Positions 22,299 through 30,326 of a stretch of DNA of 46,498 nt are shown here, piece after piece. The notes beneath the pieces are model-generated. The model was not told the origin of the DNA. It did no database searches and saw nothing but the letters and a program-made list of their open reading frames with translations. The DNA is taken from positions 1 to 46,498 of the forward strand of contig CALUJL010000004.1 of assembly GCA_944320955.1 (NCBI GenBank), read 5' to 3'. Both the position numbers and the translations under genes were made by a program. The stretch's first letter is position 1. Each line of letters starts with the position of its first letter. This DNA comes from an uncultured Bacteroidaceae bacterium. GTDB lineage: Bacteria; Bacteroidota; Bacteroidia; Bacteroidales; Bacteroidaceae.

Positions 22299-25200
22299 GA
22301 GACTTCGTACATCTTCACGTCCACTCGCAGTATTCCCTCCTGGACGGGCAGGCTTCCGTAAAAGGACTGGTCGACAAGGCCCTGGCCGACGGCATGCGCG
22401 GCATAGCCCTTACGGACCACGGCAACATGTTCGGCATCAAAGAATTCTGGAACTACGTAAAAAAGAAAAACGCCGAGCTCTCCGCCGAGGGGAAGCCCAA
22501 GTTCAAACCCATCATCGGCTGCGAGATGTACGTGGCCAACCGCAGCTTCCGCCAGAAGCAGAGCGGAGTGGACATCGGGGGCTACCACCTCATCGTCCTG
22601 GCCAAGAACGAAACCGGATACCACAACCTCATCAAACTCGTCTCCCGCGCCTGGACCGAAGGATTCTACCGCCACCCCCGCACCGACCGCGAAGAACTCG
22701 CCCGCTACCGCGAAGGGCTCATCGTGGCCTCCGCCTGCCTCGGCGGCGAAGTGCCCCGCAAGATTACCGCCGGGCGCCTCGACGAAGCCGAAGAGGCCAT
22801 CGGGTGGTACCAGAAGACCTTCGGCAGCGACTACTATCTGGAACTCCAGCGCCACAAAGCCACAGCCCCCCGCGCCAACTACGAGGCATACCCGATGCAG
22901 CAGACCGTCAACAAACAGCTCATCGAGTACTCCAAAAAATACGGCATCAAGCTCATTTGCACAAACGACGTCCACTTCCTCAACGAAGAGAACGCCGAAG
23001 CCCACGACCGCCTCATCTGCCTGAGCACCGGCAAAGACCTCAACGACGAAAAGCGCATGGTCTACACCAAACAGGAGTGGATGAAAACCCGCGAAGAGAT
23101 GAACCTCCTCTTCGAAGACGTGCCCGAAGCGCTCGACGGCACAGTGGAAATCTGCGACAAAGTGGAGATTTACAGCATAGACCATGCCCCCATCATGCCG
23201 ACCTTCGCCATTCCCGCCGAATTCGGCACCGAAGACGAATACCGACGCCGCTACTCCGAACAGGAACTCTACGACGAATTCACGCGCGACGAGCACGGAA
23301 ACGTCACCCTCGGCGAGGAAGAAGGAAAAAAGAAAATCCAACGCCTCGGCGGATACGACAAACTTTACCGCATCAAGCTCGAAGCCGACTACCTGAAGAG
23401 GCTCACTTTCGAGGGGGCCCGCAAGAGATACGGCGAAGAGCTCTCCGATGAAGTAAAAGAGCGCCTGGACTTCGAACTGCACATCATGAAAACCATGGGT
23501 TTCCCCGGCTATTTCCTCATCGTGCAGGACTTCATCAACGCCGCCCGCAACGAACTCGGCGTCTCCGTAGGCCCCGGCCGCGGCTCCGCCGCAGGCTCCG
23601 CCGTGGCCTACTGCCTGGGCATCACGCAAATCGACCCCATACAGTACGACCTCCTCTTCGAGCGTTTCCTCAATCCCGACCGCATTTCGCTGCCCGATAT
23701 AGACGTCGACTTCGACGATGACGGCCGGGGCGACGTCCTGCGCTGGGTGACGGAAAAATACGGCCAGGAAAAAGTGGCGCACATCATCACCTACGGCACG
23801 ATGGCCACCAAGATGAGCCTCAAAGACGTGGCCCGCGTGGAGAAAGTGCCCCTCCCCGAATCCGACCGCCTGGCCAAACTCATCCCCGACCGCCTGCCCG
23901 ACGGCAAGAAAATCAACCTCAAGAACTGCATAGCCGCAGTGCCCGAACTGCAGGACGCCTGCAACTCGCCCGACGAGCGCGTGCGCAACACGATGCTCTA
24001 CGCGCAGATGCTCGAAGGAAACGTGCGCGGGACCGGCGTACACGCCTGCGGAACCATCATCTGCCGCGACGATATCACCGACTGGGTGCCCGTCAGCACG
24101 GCAGAGGACAAGGAAACGAAGGAAAAGATGCTCGTCACGCAGTACGAGGGCAGCGTCATCGAAGAGACCGGCCTCATCAAGATGGACTTCCTCGGGCTGA
24201 AAACCCTCTCCATCATCAAGGAAGCCCTGGCAAACATCAAGGAGCACACGGGAAAGGACATCGACATCGACCACATACCCATAGACGACCCCGAGACATA
24301 CCGCCTCTTCAGCGAAGGGAGGACCGTGGGCACGTTCCAGTTCGAGTCGGCCGGAATGCAAAAGTACCTGCGCGAACTGAAACCCACCACCTTCGAAGAC
24401 CTCATAGCCATGAATGCCCTTTACCGACCGGGCCCCATGGATTACATTCCGAGCTTCATCAACCGCAAACACGGCCGCGAGACTATCCAGTACGACATCC
24501 CCGTTATGGAAAAGTACCTCAAGGACACGTACGGGATTACCGTCTACCAGGAGCAAGTCATGCTGCTTTCCCGCCTTCTCGCCGACTTCACGCGCGGCGA
24601 GAGCGACGCGCTGCGCAAAGCCATGGGCAAAAAGCTGCGCGACAAGCTGGACCACATGAAACCGAAGTTCATCGAAGGCGGAAAAGCCAACGGCTACGAC
24701 CCGAAAGTCCTGGAGAAAATCTGGGGCGACTGGGAGAAGTTCGCCTCCTACGCCTTCAATAAGAGCCACGCCACGTGCTACTCCTGGGTGGCCTACCAGA
24801 CGGCTTACCTGAAAGCCCACTACCCGGCCGAGTTCATGGCTGCCAACCTGAGCCGGAACATCAGCCGCATCGACGAGCTCACCAAGCTGATGGACGAATG
24901 TAAGGCCATGGGAATCAAAGTGCTCGGCCCCGACATCAACGAGAGCAACCTGAAGTTTACCGTCAACAGCGAGGGCAACATACGCTTCGGCCTGGGGGCC
25001 ATCAAGAGCGTGGGCGAGGCCGCCGTGGAAGACATCATAGAGAAACGCAAGAAGGGCGGCCCCTTCAGGAGCATATACGACGTGGTGGAACGCGTAAACC
25101 TCTCCGTCTGCAACCGGAAGATGCTCGAATGCATGGCCTTGGCCGGCACTTTCGACAGTTTCAAGGACATCCGCCGCCACCAGTTCTTCAACACGACGCC

Positions 25201-26056
25201 AAAAGGTGATACCTTCAGCGAACTGCTCGTGCGCTACGGCATGAAATACCAGAGCGACCAGGCCGCCAGCCGCAACTCCCTCTTCGGAGAGGACGAGGCC
25301 GTGGCCATCGCCCACCCCGTGATTCCCGAAGGGGAGGAGTGGAGCAGCCTGGAAGAGCTCAACAAGGAGAAGGAATACGTAGGCCTCTACCTCTCGGCCC
25401 ATCCGCTCGACGAATATTCCGTCATACTCAACCACGTTTGCAACGCACGAATGATCGACATCCAGCCCTTCACGCGGCAAAGGAACCTCAGCCCGCTGCC
25501 CGAAGGCGAGAGCCTTCGGCCGCTGGCCGAAGGGCAAGAGCTGAGCATGGGCGGGATTGTGACGAACGTGGTAGACCGGATTTCGAAAAACAACAATCCT
25601 TTCCTCATCGGCACCGTGGAAGATTACTCCGGGAGCGCGGAATTCGCCCTCTTCGGCGAGGACTATGTGAAATTCAAGTCCTATTTTATGAAAGGGCTCT
25701 TCCTCTATATCCGCGGGACGCTGCAGAGCAACCGCTGGAACAAGGAGATTCTGGAACTGAAGATAACTTCCGTCGACCTGCTGCCCTCCGTCTGCGACCG
25801 GCTGGTGGAGAAAATCACGATAGCCACGCCGCTCTCCCGCTTTGAGGAAGCCGTGGCCTGCGCCTCTACCTGCAAGGAGGGGGAGGCGGCGCTCTCCTTC
25901 GTGGTGACGGACGACGTGTCGGAAGCCAATCCCCTGCCCACCCTGACCCTGGCGGCGCGGAAGAAACGGATCAAGGTGGACCGCAATCTCATCAAGACGC
26001 TGAGGGAGAACGACTTTGCCTACGGCATCAACGAGAAAAAGGCTGTAGCCTCCTGA
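22295..26056 (+). CDS. dnaE: DNA polymerase III alpha subunit
   Basis: A 1253-residue replicative polymerase. The N-terminal PHP domain begins FVHLHVHSQYSLLDGQ (His8, His10). The catalytic core has GPGRGSAAGSAVAYCLGI and LPDIDVDFDDDGRGDV (Asp468 and Asp470), and a third acidic residue Asp631 in KMDFLGL. Then come the thumb/fingers, the helix-hairpin-helix, the beta-clamp region and a C-terminal OB fold. The start MRDFVHLHV is the usual DnaE beginning; the open frame runs further upstream only because the 22-bp array has no stop. The gene has its own promoter box and is followed 61 bp later by trxA. Confidence 0.95.
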   Translation: MRDFVHLHVHSQYSLLDGQASVKGLVDKALADGMRGIALTDHGNMFGIKEFWNYVKKKNAELSAEGKPKFKPIIGCEMYVANRSFRQKQSGVDIGGYHLIVLAKNETGYHNLIKLVSRAWTEGFYRHPRTDREELARYREGLIVASACLGGEVPRKITAGRLDEAEEAIGWYQKTFGSDYYLELQRHKATAPRANYEAYPMQQTVNKQLIEYSKKYGIKLICTNDVHFLNEENAEAHDRLICLSTGKDLNDEKRMVYTKQEWMKTREEMNLLFEDVPEALDGTVEICDKVEIYSIDHAPIMPTFAIPAEFGTEDEYRRRYSEQELYDEFTRDEHGNVTLGEEEGKKKIQRLGGYDKLYRIKLEADYLKRLTFEGARKRYGEELSDEVKERLDFELHIMKTMGFPGYFLIVQDFINAARNELGVSVGPGRGSAAGSAVAYCLGITQIDPIQYDLLFERFLNPDRISLPDIDVDFDDDGRGDVLRWVTEKYGQEKVAHIITYGTMATKMSLKDVARVEKVPLPESDRLAKLIPDRLPDGKKINLKNCIAAVPELQDACNSPDERVRNTMLYAQMLEGNVRGTGVHACGTIICRDDITDWVPVSTAEDKETKEKMLVTQYEGSVIEETGLIKMDFLGLKTLSIIKEALANIKEHTGKDIDIDHIPIDDPETYRLFSEGRTVGTFQFESAGMQKYLRELKPTTFEDLIAMNALYRPGPMDYIPSFINRKHGRETIQYDIPVMEKYLKDTYGITVYQEQVMLLSRLLADFTRGESDALRKAMGKKLRDKLDHMKPKFIEGGKANGYDPKVLEKIWGDWEKFASYAFNKSHATCYSWVAYQTAYLKAHYPAEFMAANLSRNISRIDELTKLMDECKAMGIKVLGPDINESNLKFTVNSEGNIRFGLGAIKSVGEAAVEDIIEKRKKGGPFRSIYDVVERVNLSVCNRKMLECMALAGTFDSFKDIRRHQFFNTTPKGDTFSELLVRYGMKYQSDQAASRNSLFGEDEAVAIAHPVIPEGEEWSSLEELNKEKEYVGLYLSAHPLDEYSVILNHVCNARMIDIQPFTRQRNLSPLPEGESLRPLAEGQELSMGGIVTNVVDRISKNNNPFLIGTVEDYSGSAEFALFGEDYVKFKSYFMKGLFLYIRGTLQSNRWNKEILELKITSVDLLPSVCDRLVEKITIATPLSRFEEAVACASTCKEGEAALSFVVTDDVSEANPLPTLTLAARKKRIKVDRNLIKTLRENDFAYGINEKKAVAS

Positions 26057-26117
26057 AAGGCGAACCCTCCGGAAGACTGAAAAACAACCCGATAAAATAC
26101 CCAAAAACTTAACTCTT

Positions 26118-26429
26118 ATGGCACAAACTGTTACCCTTGAGAACTTCGAGACTTTCATGAACGCACCCGCTGCGGTAATCGATTTCTGGGCTACCTGGTG
26201 CGGACCCTGCCGCCGCATAGCCCCCATTGTGGAAGAACTGGCCGGAGAATACGCCGGACGCGTGGAGATTGGCAAATGCGACATCGAGGAATGCGACGAA
26301 ATCGTGGAGCGTTTCCAGATTATGAGCGTGCCGACGCTGCTCTTCTTCAAGAACGGGCAAGTCGTGGACAAGCTCGTAGGCGCCGGAAGCAAGGAGGCGA
26401 TAAAAGAAAAGATAGACGCTTTGCTCTAA
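26118..26429 (+). CDS. trxA: Thioredoxin
   Basis: A 103-residue classic thioredoxin: VIDFWATWCGPCRRIAPIVEELA with the redox pair Cys28/Cys31, the cis-proline loop MSVPTLLFFKNGQVVDKLVG and normal length. No signal peptide, so cytosolic. It reduces protein disulfides using thioredoxin reductase. No clear promoter box was found in the 61-bp gap after dnaE, so readthrough from dnaE is possible. The gene is followed by a 22-bp array that ends in a palindromic terminator. Confidence 0.95.
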   Translation: MAQTVTLENFETFMNAPAAVIDFWATWCGPCRRIAPIVEELAGEYAGRVEIGKCDIEECDEIVERFQIMSVPTLLFFKNGQVVDKLVGAGSKEAIKEKIDALL

Positions 26430-26518
26430 GCGGAGCAAGACTTTCGGAGAACGGCGGGAGGGAGAACAAGGTTTCTTCCTCCCGTTTCTTTTTCCCGCCC
26501 TGCCCCGCACGGGAAAAA

Positions 26519-26606
26519 GCCCTGCCGCTTTTGCCCGGAAGTGCTGCCGCTTTTCGGAAAAAGCCCTGCCGCGGTCTGCAGACCGCGGCAGGGCTTTGCT
26601 TCTTCA
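26519..26606. repeat. 22-bp array, locus D (4 units; the last two form a 32-bp palindrome)
   Basis: Units start at 26519, 26541, 26563 and 26585. Arms are GCCCTGCCGC, GTGCTGCCGC, GCCCTGCCGC and the inverted GCGGCAGGGC. Cores are TTTTGCCCGGAA, TTTTCGGAAAAA, the unusual but perfectly palindromic GGTCTGCAGACC, and TTTGCTTCTTCA. The last three bases (26604-26606) are the stop codon of the convergent minus-strand gene. Confidence 0.85.
26560..26597. terminator. 38-bp perfect palindrome acting as bidirectional terminator
   Basis: The sequence from 26560 (AAAGCCCTGCCGCGGTCTG) to 26597 equals its own reverse complement, with no unpaired loop. It lies between convergent trxA and lipoprotein genes and ends in TTT on both strands. 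It is made of two inverted repeat arms around the core GGTCTGCAGACC. Confidence 0.8.
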
Positions 26607-27275
26607 GCGCCGTGTGGGGACGGCGAAGGTGCAGAGGCGTACTTCGCGGTCGCCCTGCAGGATGCGGATGGAGAAATGCGCCTCGCCGTTTTTGAGCTTG
26701 CGGTCGGAGTAGACCACGGAGGTGTAGCGCACGCCTTTGCCGGGGTAGAGGTCGGCAATGGTGGCCGGAGGCGAGAATCGGATGCGGCGCTCGTCGGAGG
26801 TGATGAGGGGAGTGAGATTGTAGACCGGCCTGTTTCCCCGGTTATACAGGGTGAACACCAGCTTGCAGCGTTCGCCCCGCTCGATGCGGCCGTCGCGGTT
26901 TTCGTCGAGGAGGCGCAGGTTGCGTATTTCCAGCTGCCCCACCCGGCGGGAAGGGGCGGGCCGGCGGCGGTTGTACTCGTCCACATCGCGGCCGTGGCCG
27001 TAGACTTCGTCGTAGTCGCGGCGCTCTTCGGCCGCCCGGCCGCCGCCCTCTTCCGTGCGGGGCGCGGTGACGGCGCTGCCGAGCGCCCCGCCGGCCAGCA
27101 TGCCGATGAGCGTGCCGGCGTCCGAACCGCGGGGGCCGCCCATCAGCCCGCCTATGCTGGAGCCGAGAATGCCCCCCATCGTGCCGCCCATGTAGGTGCC
27201 CATCATCTGGCGGTCGGTGCAGCCGCCCAACAGGAGCAGTGCGGCGAGGGAACAGGTAATCCATGCTTTTTTCAT
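26604..27275 (-). CDS. Glycine-zipper lipoprotein with C-terminal beta domain
   Basis: A 223-residue exported protein. A lipoprotein signal ends at LLLLGGC (Cys19). Residues 24-70 are a glycine zipper (MGGTMGGILGSSIGGLMGG), as in membrane-inserting outer-membrane lipoproteins. A charged, probably disordered linker (about 70-110) follows, then a beta-rich domain starting LEIRNLRLLDENRDGRIERG, whose DENRDGRIERGE resembles a calcium-binding loop. The C-terminal domain looks like an NEW3/Ig-like module (LVFTLYNRGNRPVYNLTPLI). Function not known. The start codon lies 25 bp downstream of the PPOX gene stop on the same strand. Confidence 0.75.
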   Translation of the reverse strand: MKKAWITCSLAALLLLGGCTDRQMMGTYMGGTMGGILGSSIGGLMGGPRGSDAGTLIGMLAGGALGSAVTAPRTEEGGGRAAEERRDYDEVYGHGRDVDEYNRRRPAPSRRVGQLEIRNLRLLDENRDGRIERGERCKLVFTLYNRGNRPVYNLTPLITSDERRIRFSPPATIADLYPGKGVRYTSVVYSDRKLKNGEAHFSIRILQGDREVRLCTFAVPTRR

Positions 27276-27300
27276 CTTGCGTCCTCCTCTTTTGGGTGAT

Positions 27301-27777
27301 TCACACGCCGTAGCGCGGCACTCCGTACTCGCGGGCGGAGACCACGGTGGGCGTAATGCGCCAGACTACTACGTTCCTCACGGCCGGGTCGCCATAGGAC
27401 ACGGCGGCCCCGGTGTAGTGCTTCATCAGCACGTCGAGGCAGCGGCGCTTCTCGTCGAGCGCCTCGGGGAAGTCCACGGTGCCGCGCACGACGACGCTCT
27501 CGGCCTTCATCCGGTAGCTGCACCCTACGGCTTCGTCCTGAAACATCAGCTCGTTGCGCACACTCAGCGTGAGGCAGATGCGCCCGTCGCGGCGGAGCAG
27601 GGGCAGCGCGCTGTGCTCCGGCCCGGAGTGGAGATAGAAGAAGCGGCCGTCGTAGCCGAAGTTCATGGGGAAAGCATACGGGGCGCCTTCGGCGTCCACC
27701 ACGGCGGCAAAGCAGACCGGAGCCCGGTCCAGAATGGCGCGTATGCGCCCGGTCTCGTAAATGGGAAATGTTTTCAT
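27301..27777 (-). CDS. Pyridoxamine 5'-phosphate oxidase-fold flavoprotein (NimA-like)
   Basis: A 158-residue split-barrel FMN-binding protein. It shows VCFAAVVDAEGAPYAFPMNFGYDGRFFYLHSG (the FMN-binding barrel strands) and RICLTLSVRNELM, followed by SYRMKAESVVVRGTVDF. This is the pattern of NimA-related PPOX proteins, some of which reduce nitroimidazoles and confer resistance; most members have no known substrate. It lies between the RNase R gene and the glycine-zipper gene; a 22-bp array fills the gap to rnr. Confidence 0.82.
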   Translation of the reverse strand: MKTFPIYETGRIRAILDRAPVCFAAVVDAEGAPYAFPMNFGYDGRFFYLHSGPEHSALPLLRRDGRICLTLSVRNELMFQDEAVGCSYRMKAESVVVRGTVDFPEALDEKRRCLDVLMKHYTGAAVSYGDPAVRNVVVWRITPTVVSAREYGVPRYGV

Positions 27778-27782
27778 CTTTT

Positions 27783-27870
27783 CATGCAGGTCTTTCGGCC
27801 ACGGGCGGCAGCGCTTTTCCCCGGAAGCGGCAGGGCTTTTTCCGGGAAGCGGCAGGGCTCAGTCGGCCAG
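27783..27870. repeat. 22-bp array, locus F (4 units, direct arms, between rnr and the PPOX gene)
   Basis: Units start at 27783 (degenerate), 27805, 27827 and 27849. Arms are CATGCAGGTC, GCGGCAGCGC, GCGGCAGGGC and GCGGCAGGGC; cores are TTTCGGCCACGG, TTTTCCCCGGAA, TTTTTCCGGGAA and TCAGTCGGCCAG. The last unit carries the rnr stop codon (27859-27861) and its final codons. Confidence 0.8.
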
Positions 27871-30024
27871 GGTGAAGTCGAGTTGTTTTTTCTCCAGGTT
27901 GGCGCGGGCCACTTGTATGCGCAGCGGGTCGCCCAGGCTGTAGCGTTTGTGCGTCCGCCGCCCGATGAGGCAGTAGTTCTTCTCGTCGAACTCGTAGAAA
28001 TCGTCGTCCAAGTCACGCATCGGCACCATGCCTTCGCACTTGTTCTCGCAGATCTCCACGTAGAGCCCCCACTCGGTCACGCCGGAAATCACCCCGTCGT
28101 AGACCATGCCGAGGCGGTCTTTCATGAATTCCACCTGCTTGTACTTGATGGAAGCCCGTTCGGCCTGTGCGGCCAGCTGCTCCATGTCGGAACTGTGCTT
28201 GCAGAGCTCCTCGTATTTGGGCTTCGACACGTTGCGCCCGCCCTGCTGGTAGCGCGTCAGCAGGCGGTGGACCATCGTGTCGGGGTAGCGGCGGATGGGG
28301 GAGGTGAAGTGCGTGTAGTAGTCGAAAGCCAGCCCGTAGTGGCCCACGTTGTCCGTCGAGTAGCGGGCTTTCTGCATGGCGCGTATGGAGACGGTCTCCA
28401 CCAGATTCTGCTCCGGCCTGCCGCTGACCGAGCCCAGCAGCTGGTTGAGCGAGCGGGAGATGTCCTTGTTGTTGCCCGTCAGCTTGAGCTTGTATCCGAA
28501 CCGGCTTACCAGTTGGGAGAGATTGGCCAGCTTCTCCGGGTCGGGCTGCTCGTGGATCCGGTAGGGGAATACCTTGGGTTTCCGCCCTTTGGGCACGATG
28601 GCCACGGACTCGGCCACGGTCTTGTTGGCCAAGAGCATGAATTCCTCGACCAGCTTGTTGGCATCTTTCGACTCCTTGAAGTAGACGCTCAGCGGCTTCC
28701 CCTTGTCGTCTATCTCGAAGCGCACTTCCACGCGGTCGAAGTTGAGCGACCCGTTCTCAAAACGGCGGGCGCGCAGTTTCTTGGCCAGTGCGTCGAGCTG
28801 CAGGATTTCCGCCGCATAGTCGCCCTTCTTCGTCTCTATGCGCTCCTGCGCTTCCTCGTAGGTAAAGCGCCGGTTGCTGCGTATGACGGTATGGACGATG
28901 CGGTAGGAACGGACGTTGGCCTCGCTGTCGAGAATGAAAACCACGGAGTAAGCCAGCTTCTCCTCGTCGGGACGGAGCGAACAGATGAAGTTGCACAGCC
29001 GCTCGGGCAGCATCGGGATCGTGCGGTCCACGAGGTAGACGGAAGTGGCGCGCTTGACGGCCTCCTTGTCTATGGGGCTTCCTTCGAGGACATAGTGGCT
29101 CACGTCGGCAATGTGCACGCCCACTTCCCACAGTCCCTCGCCGGCCGGGCGCAGGGAGAGCGCATCGTCGAAATCTTTGGCATCCACCGGGTCGATGGTG
29201 AAGGTGGTGACTTCGCGGAAGTCCTCGCGCCGGGCTATCTCCTCGGGCGTGATGTCCGGCGAGAGCCGCTCGGCGTATTTCTCCACCTCTGCGGGATAAG
29301 AATAAGGAAGGCCGAATTCGGCCAGAATCGCGTGCATTTCCGTCGTATTGTCGCCCGCCCGGCCCAGGATGTCCACCACTTCTCCTATGGGGTTCTTCGC
29401 CTTGTCGGGCCAGGTGGTAATGCGCACGACGGCCTTGTCCCCGTTTTTCCCGCCTTTCAGCTTGTCTTTCGGAATAAAGATGTCGTTGGCCAGCGTACGG
29501 CTCTCGGTGACGAGGAAAGCATAGCTGCGCGAAATCTCCAGAGTGCCTACGAAAGTGTCGTTGGCCCGCTCCAGTATCTCGACCACCTCGCCCTCCGGCT
29601 GCCGCCCCTTGCGGCGGGCAAAGCAGGCCACGCGCACCCGGTCGTTGTTCATGGCGTGTGCCGAGTTGCGCTCCGCTATGAAAATCGGTTCTCCCCCGTC
29701 GTCGGGCAGGAAAGAGTTCTTCCCGTTGCTCTTGCGCAGGAAGGTGCCCGTCAGCTCCTGCTCGCAACTCTGGTAGCGATACGTGCCGTCCTGCGCCACC
29801 AGGTAGCCCGCTTCGGCTATCTCGTCCAGCAGTTCGCGGCACATCATGCGCTGCTCCTGGGAGTGGAGCCCCAGCTCGTGGTAGACCTGCTTGGGAGAAA
29901 ACACCTCGCGCGCGTTCCTTTGGAAAAAGTCGAGCACCAGGCACGCTATGTCGCTCCGCTTCATCGGGCGGGAAGACTTGCCTTTCTTTCCGCCGGCTTT
30001 CTTTTCTTTTTTCTTCTTGGCCAT
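27859..30024 (-). CDS. rnr: Ribonuclease R
   Basis: A 721-residue RNase II/R-family 3'-5' exoribonuclease. A lysine-rich N-terminus (AKKKKEKKAGGKKGK) leads into a winged-helix segment, cold-shock domains (LTGTFLRKSNGKNSFLP, DNDIFIPKDKL-like region), the catalytic RNB domain (TTFTIDPVDAKDFDDALSL with the conserved Asp cluster, HIADVSHYV), and a C-terminal S1 domain (GMVYDGVISGVTEWGLYVEI). It degrades structured RNA in the cytosol. The start MAKKKKEK at 30024 is the commonest family start; ATG at 30045 is possible. A TATTTTTG box lies at 30086-30093. Confidence 0.92.
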   Translation of the reverse strand: MAKKKKEKKAGGKKGKSSRPMKRSDIACLVLDFFQRNAREVFSPKQVYHELGLHSQEQRMMCRELLDEIAEAGYLVAQDGTYRYQSCEQELTGTFLRKSNGKNSFLPDDGGEPIFIAERNSAHAMNNDRVRVACFARRKGRQPEGEVVEILERANDTFVGTLEISRSYAFLVTESRTLANDIFIPKDKLKGGKNGDKAVVRITTWPDKAKNPIGEVVDILGRAGDNTTEMHAILAEFGLPYSYPAEVEKYAERLSPDITPEEIARREDFREVTTFTIDPVDAKDFDDALSLRPAGEGLWEVGVHIADVSHYVLEGSPIDKEAVKRATSVYLVDRTIPMLPERLCNFICSLRPDEEKLAYSVVFILDSEANVRSYRIVHTVIRSNRRFTYEEAQERIETKKGDYAAEILQLDALAKKLRARRFENGSLNFDRVEVRFEIDDKGKPLSVYFKESKDANKLVEEFMLLANKTVAESVAIVPKGRKPKVFPYRIHEQPDPEKLANLSQLVSRFGYKLKLTGNNKDISRSLNQLLGSVSGRPEQNLVETVSIRAMQKARYSTDNVGHYGLAFDYYTHFTSPIRRYPDTMVHRLLTRYQQGGRNVSKPKYEELCKHSSDMEQLAAQAERASIKYKQVEFMKDRLGMVYDGVISGVTEWGLYVEICENKCEGMVPMRDLDDDFYEFDEKNYCLIGRRTHKRYSLGDPLRIQVARANLEKKQLDFTLAD

Positions 30025-30085
30025 ATCTTTTCGTCTTTTCGTCACAGGCAGGGATGAGGCAATTCCTCACCCGGTTGCCTGTCAG

Positions 30086-30093
30086 CAAAAATA
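30086..30093 (-). promoter_or_regulatory. -7 box (TATTTTTG) of rnr
   Basis: Exact TAnnTTTG match on the minus strand, 62 bp upstream of the start codon. Confidence 0.45.
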
Positions 30094-30252
30094 AAAGAAA
30101 CATTCCGCTTCGGCAAGCAAAGCAGGAGCAAACTGCACTGCGAAGTAAAAAAATAGGGGAAAAATCGTTCACTGCCGCCCCCGCAGGCGATTCGTACCGA
30201 TAATTCCACTCTTTTATCCCGATTTTCCCCCTGCTGTTTCGCAAATGGGGAA

Positions 30253-30260
30253 TAACTTTG
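30253..30260 (+). promoter_or_regulatory. -7 box (TAACTTTG) of the metzincin-like gene
   Basis: Exact TAnnTTTG match, 66 bp before the start codon at 30327, suggesting that the interrupted gene still has a promoter. Confidence 0.45.
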
Positions 30261-30326
30261 CCTGCGGACAGTGTGGTTCCATGCTGCCGATAAGACAACA
30301 ACTACCTAAAAAAAAGCCTAAAGCCT

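Larger units (their letters stand above)
30025..30326. other. Divergent intergenic region between rnr and the metzincin-like gene
   Basis: A 302-bp region without genes. It has one -7 box for each direction (30086-30093 minus, 30253-30260 plus) and AT-rich tracts. No 22-bp array, hairpin terminator or coding ORF was seen. Confidence 0.6.
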
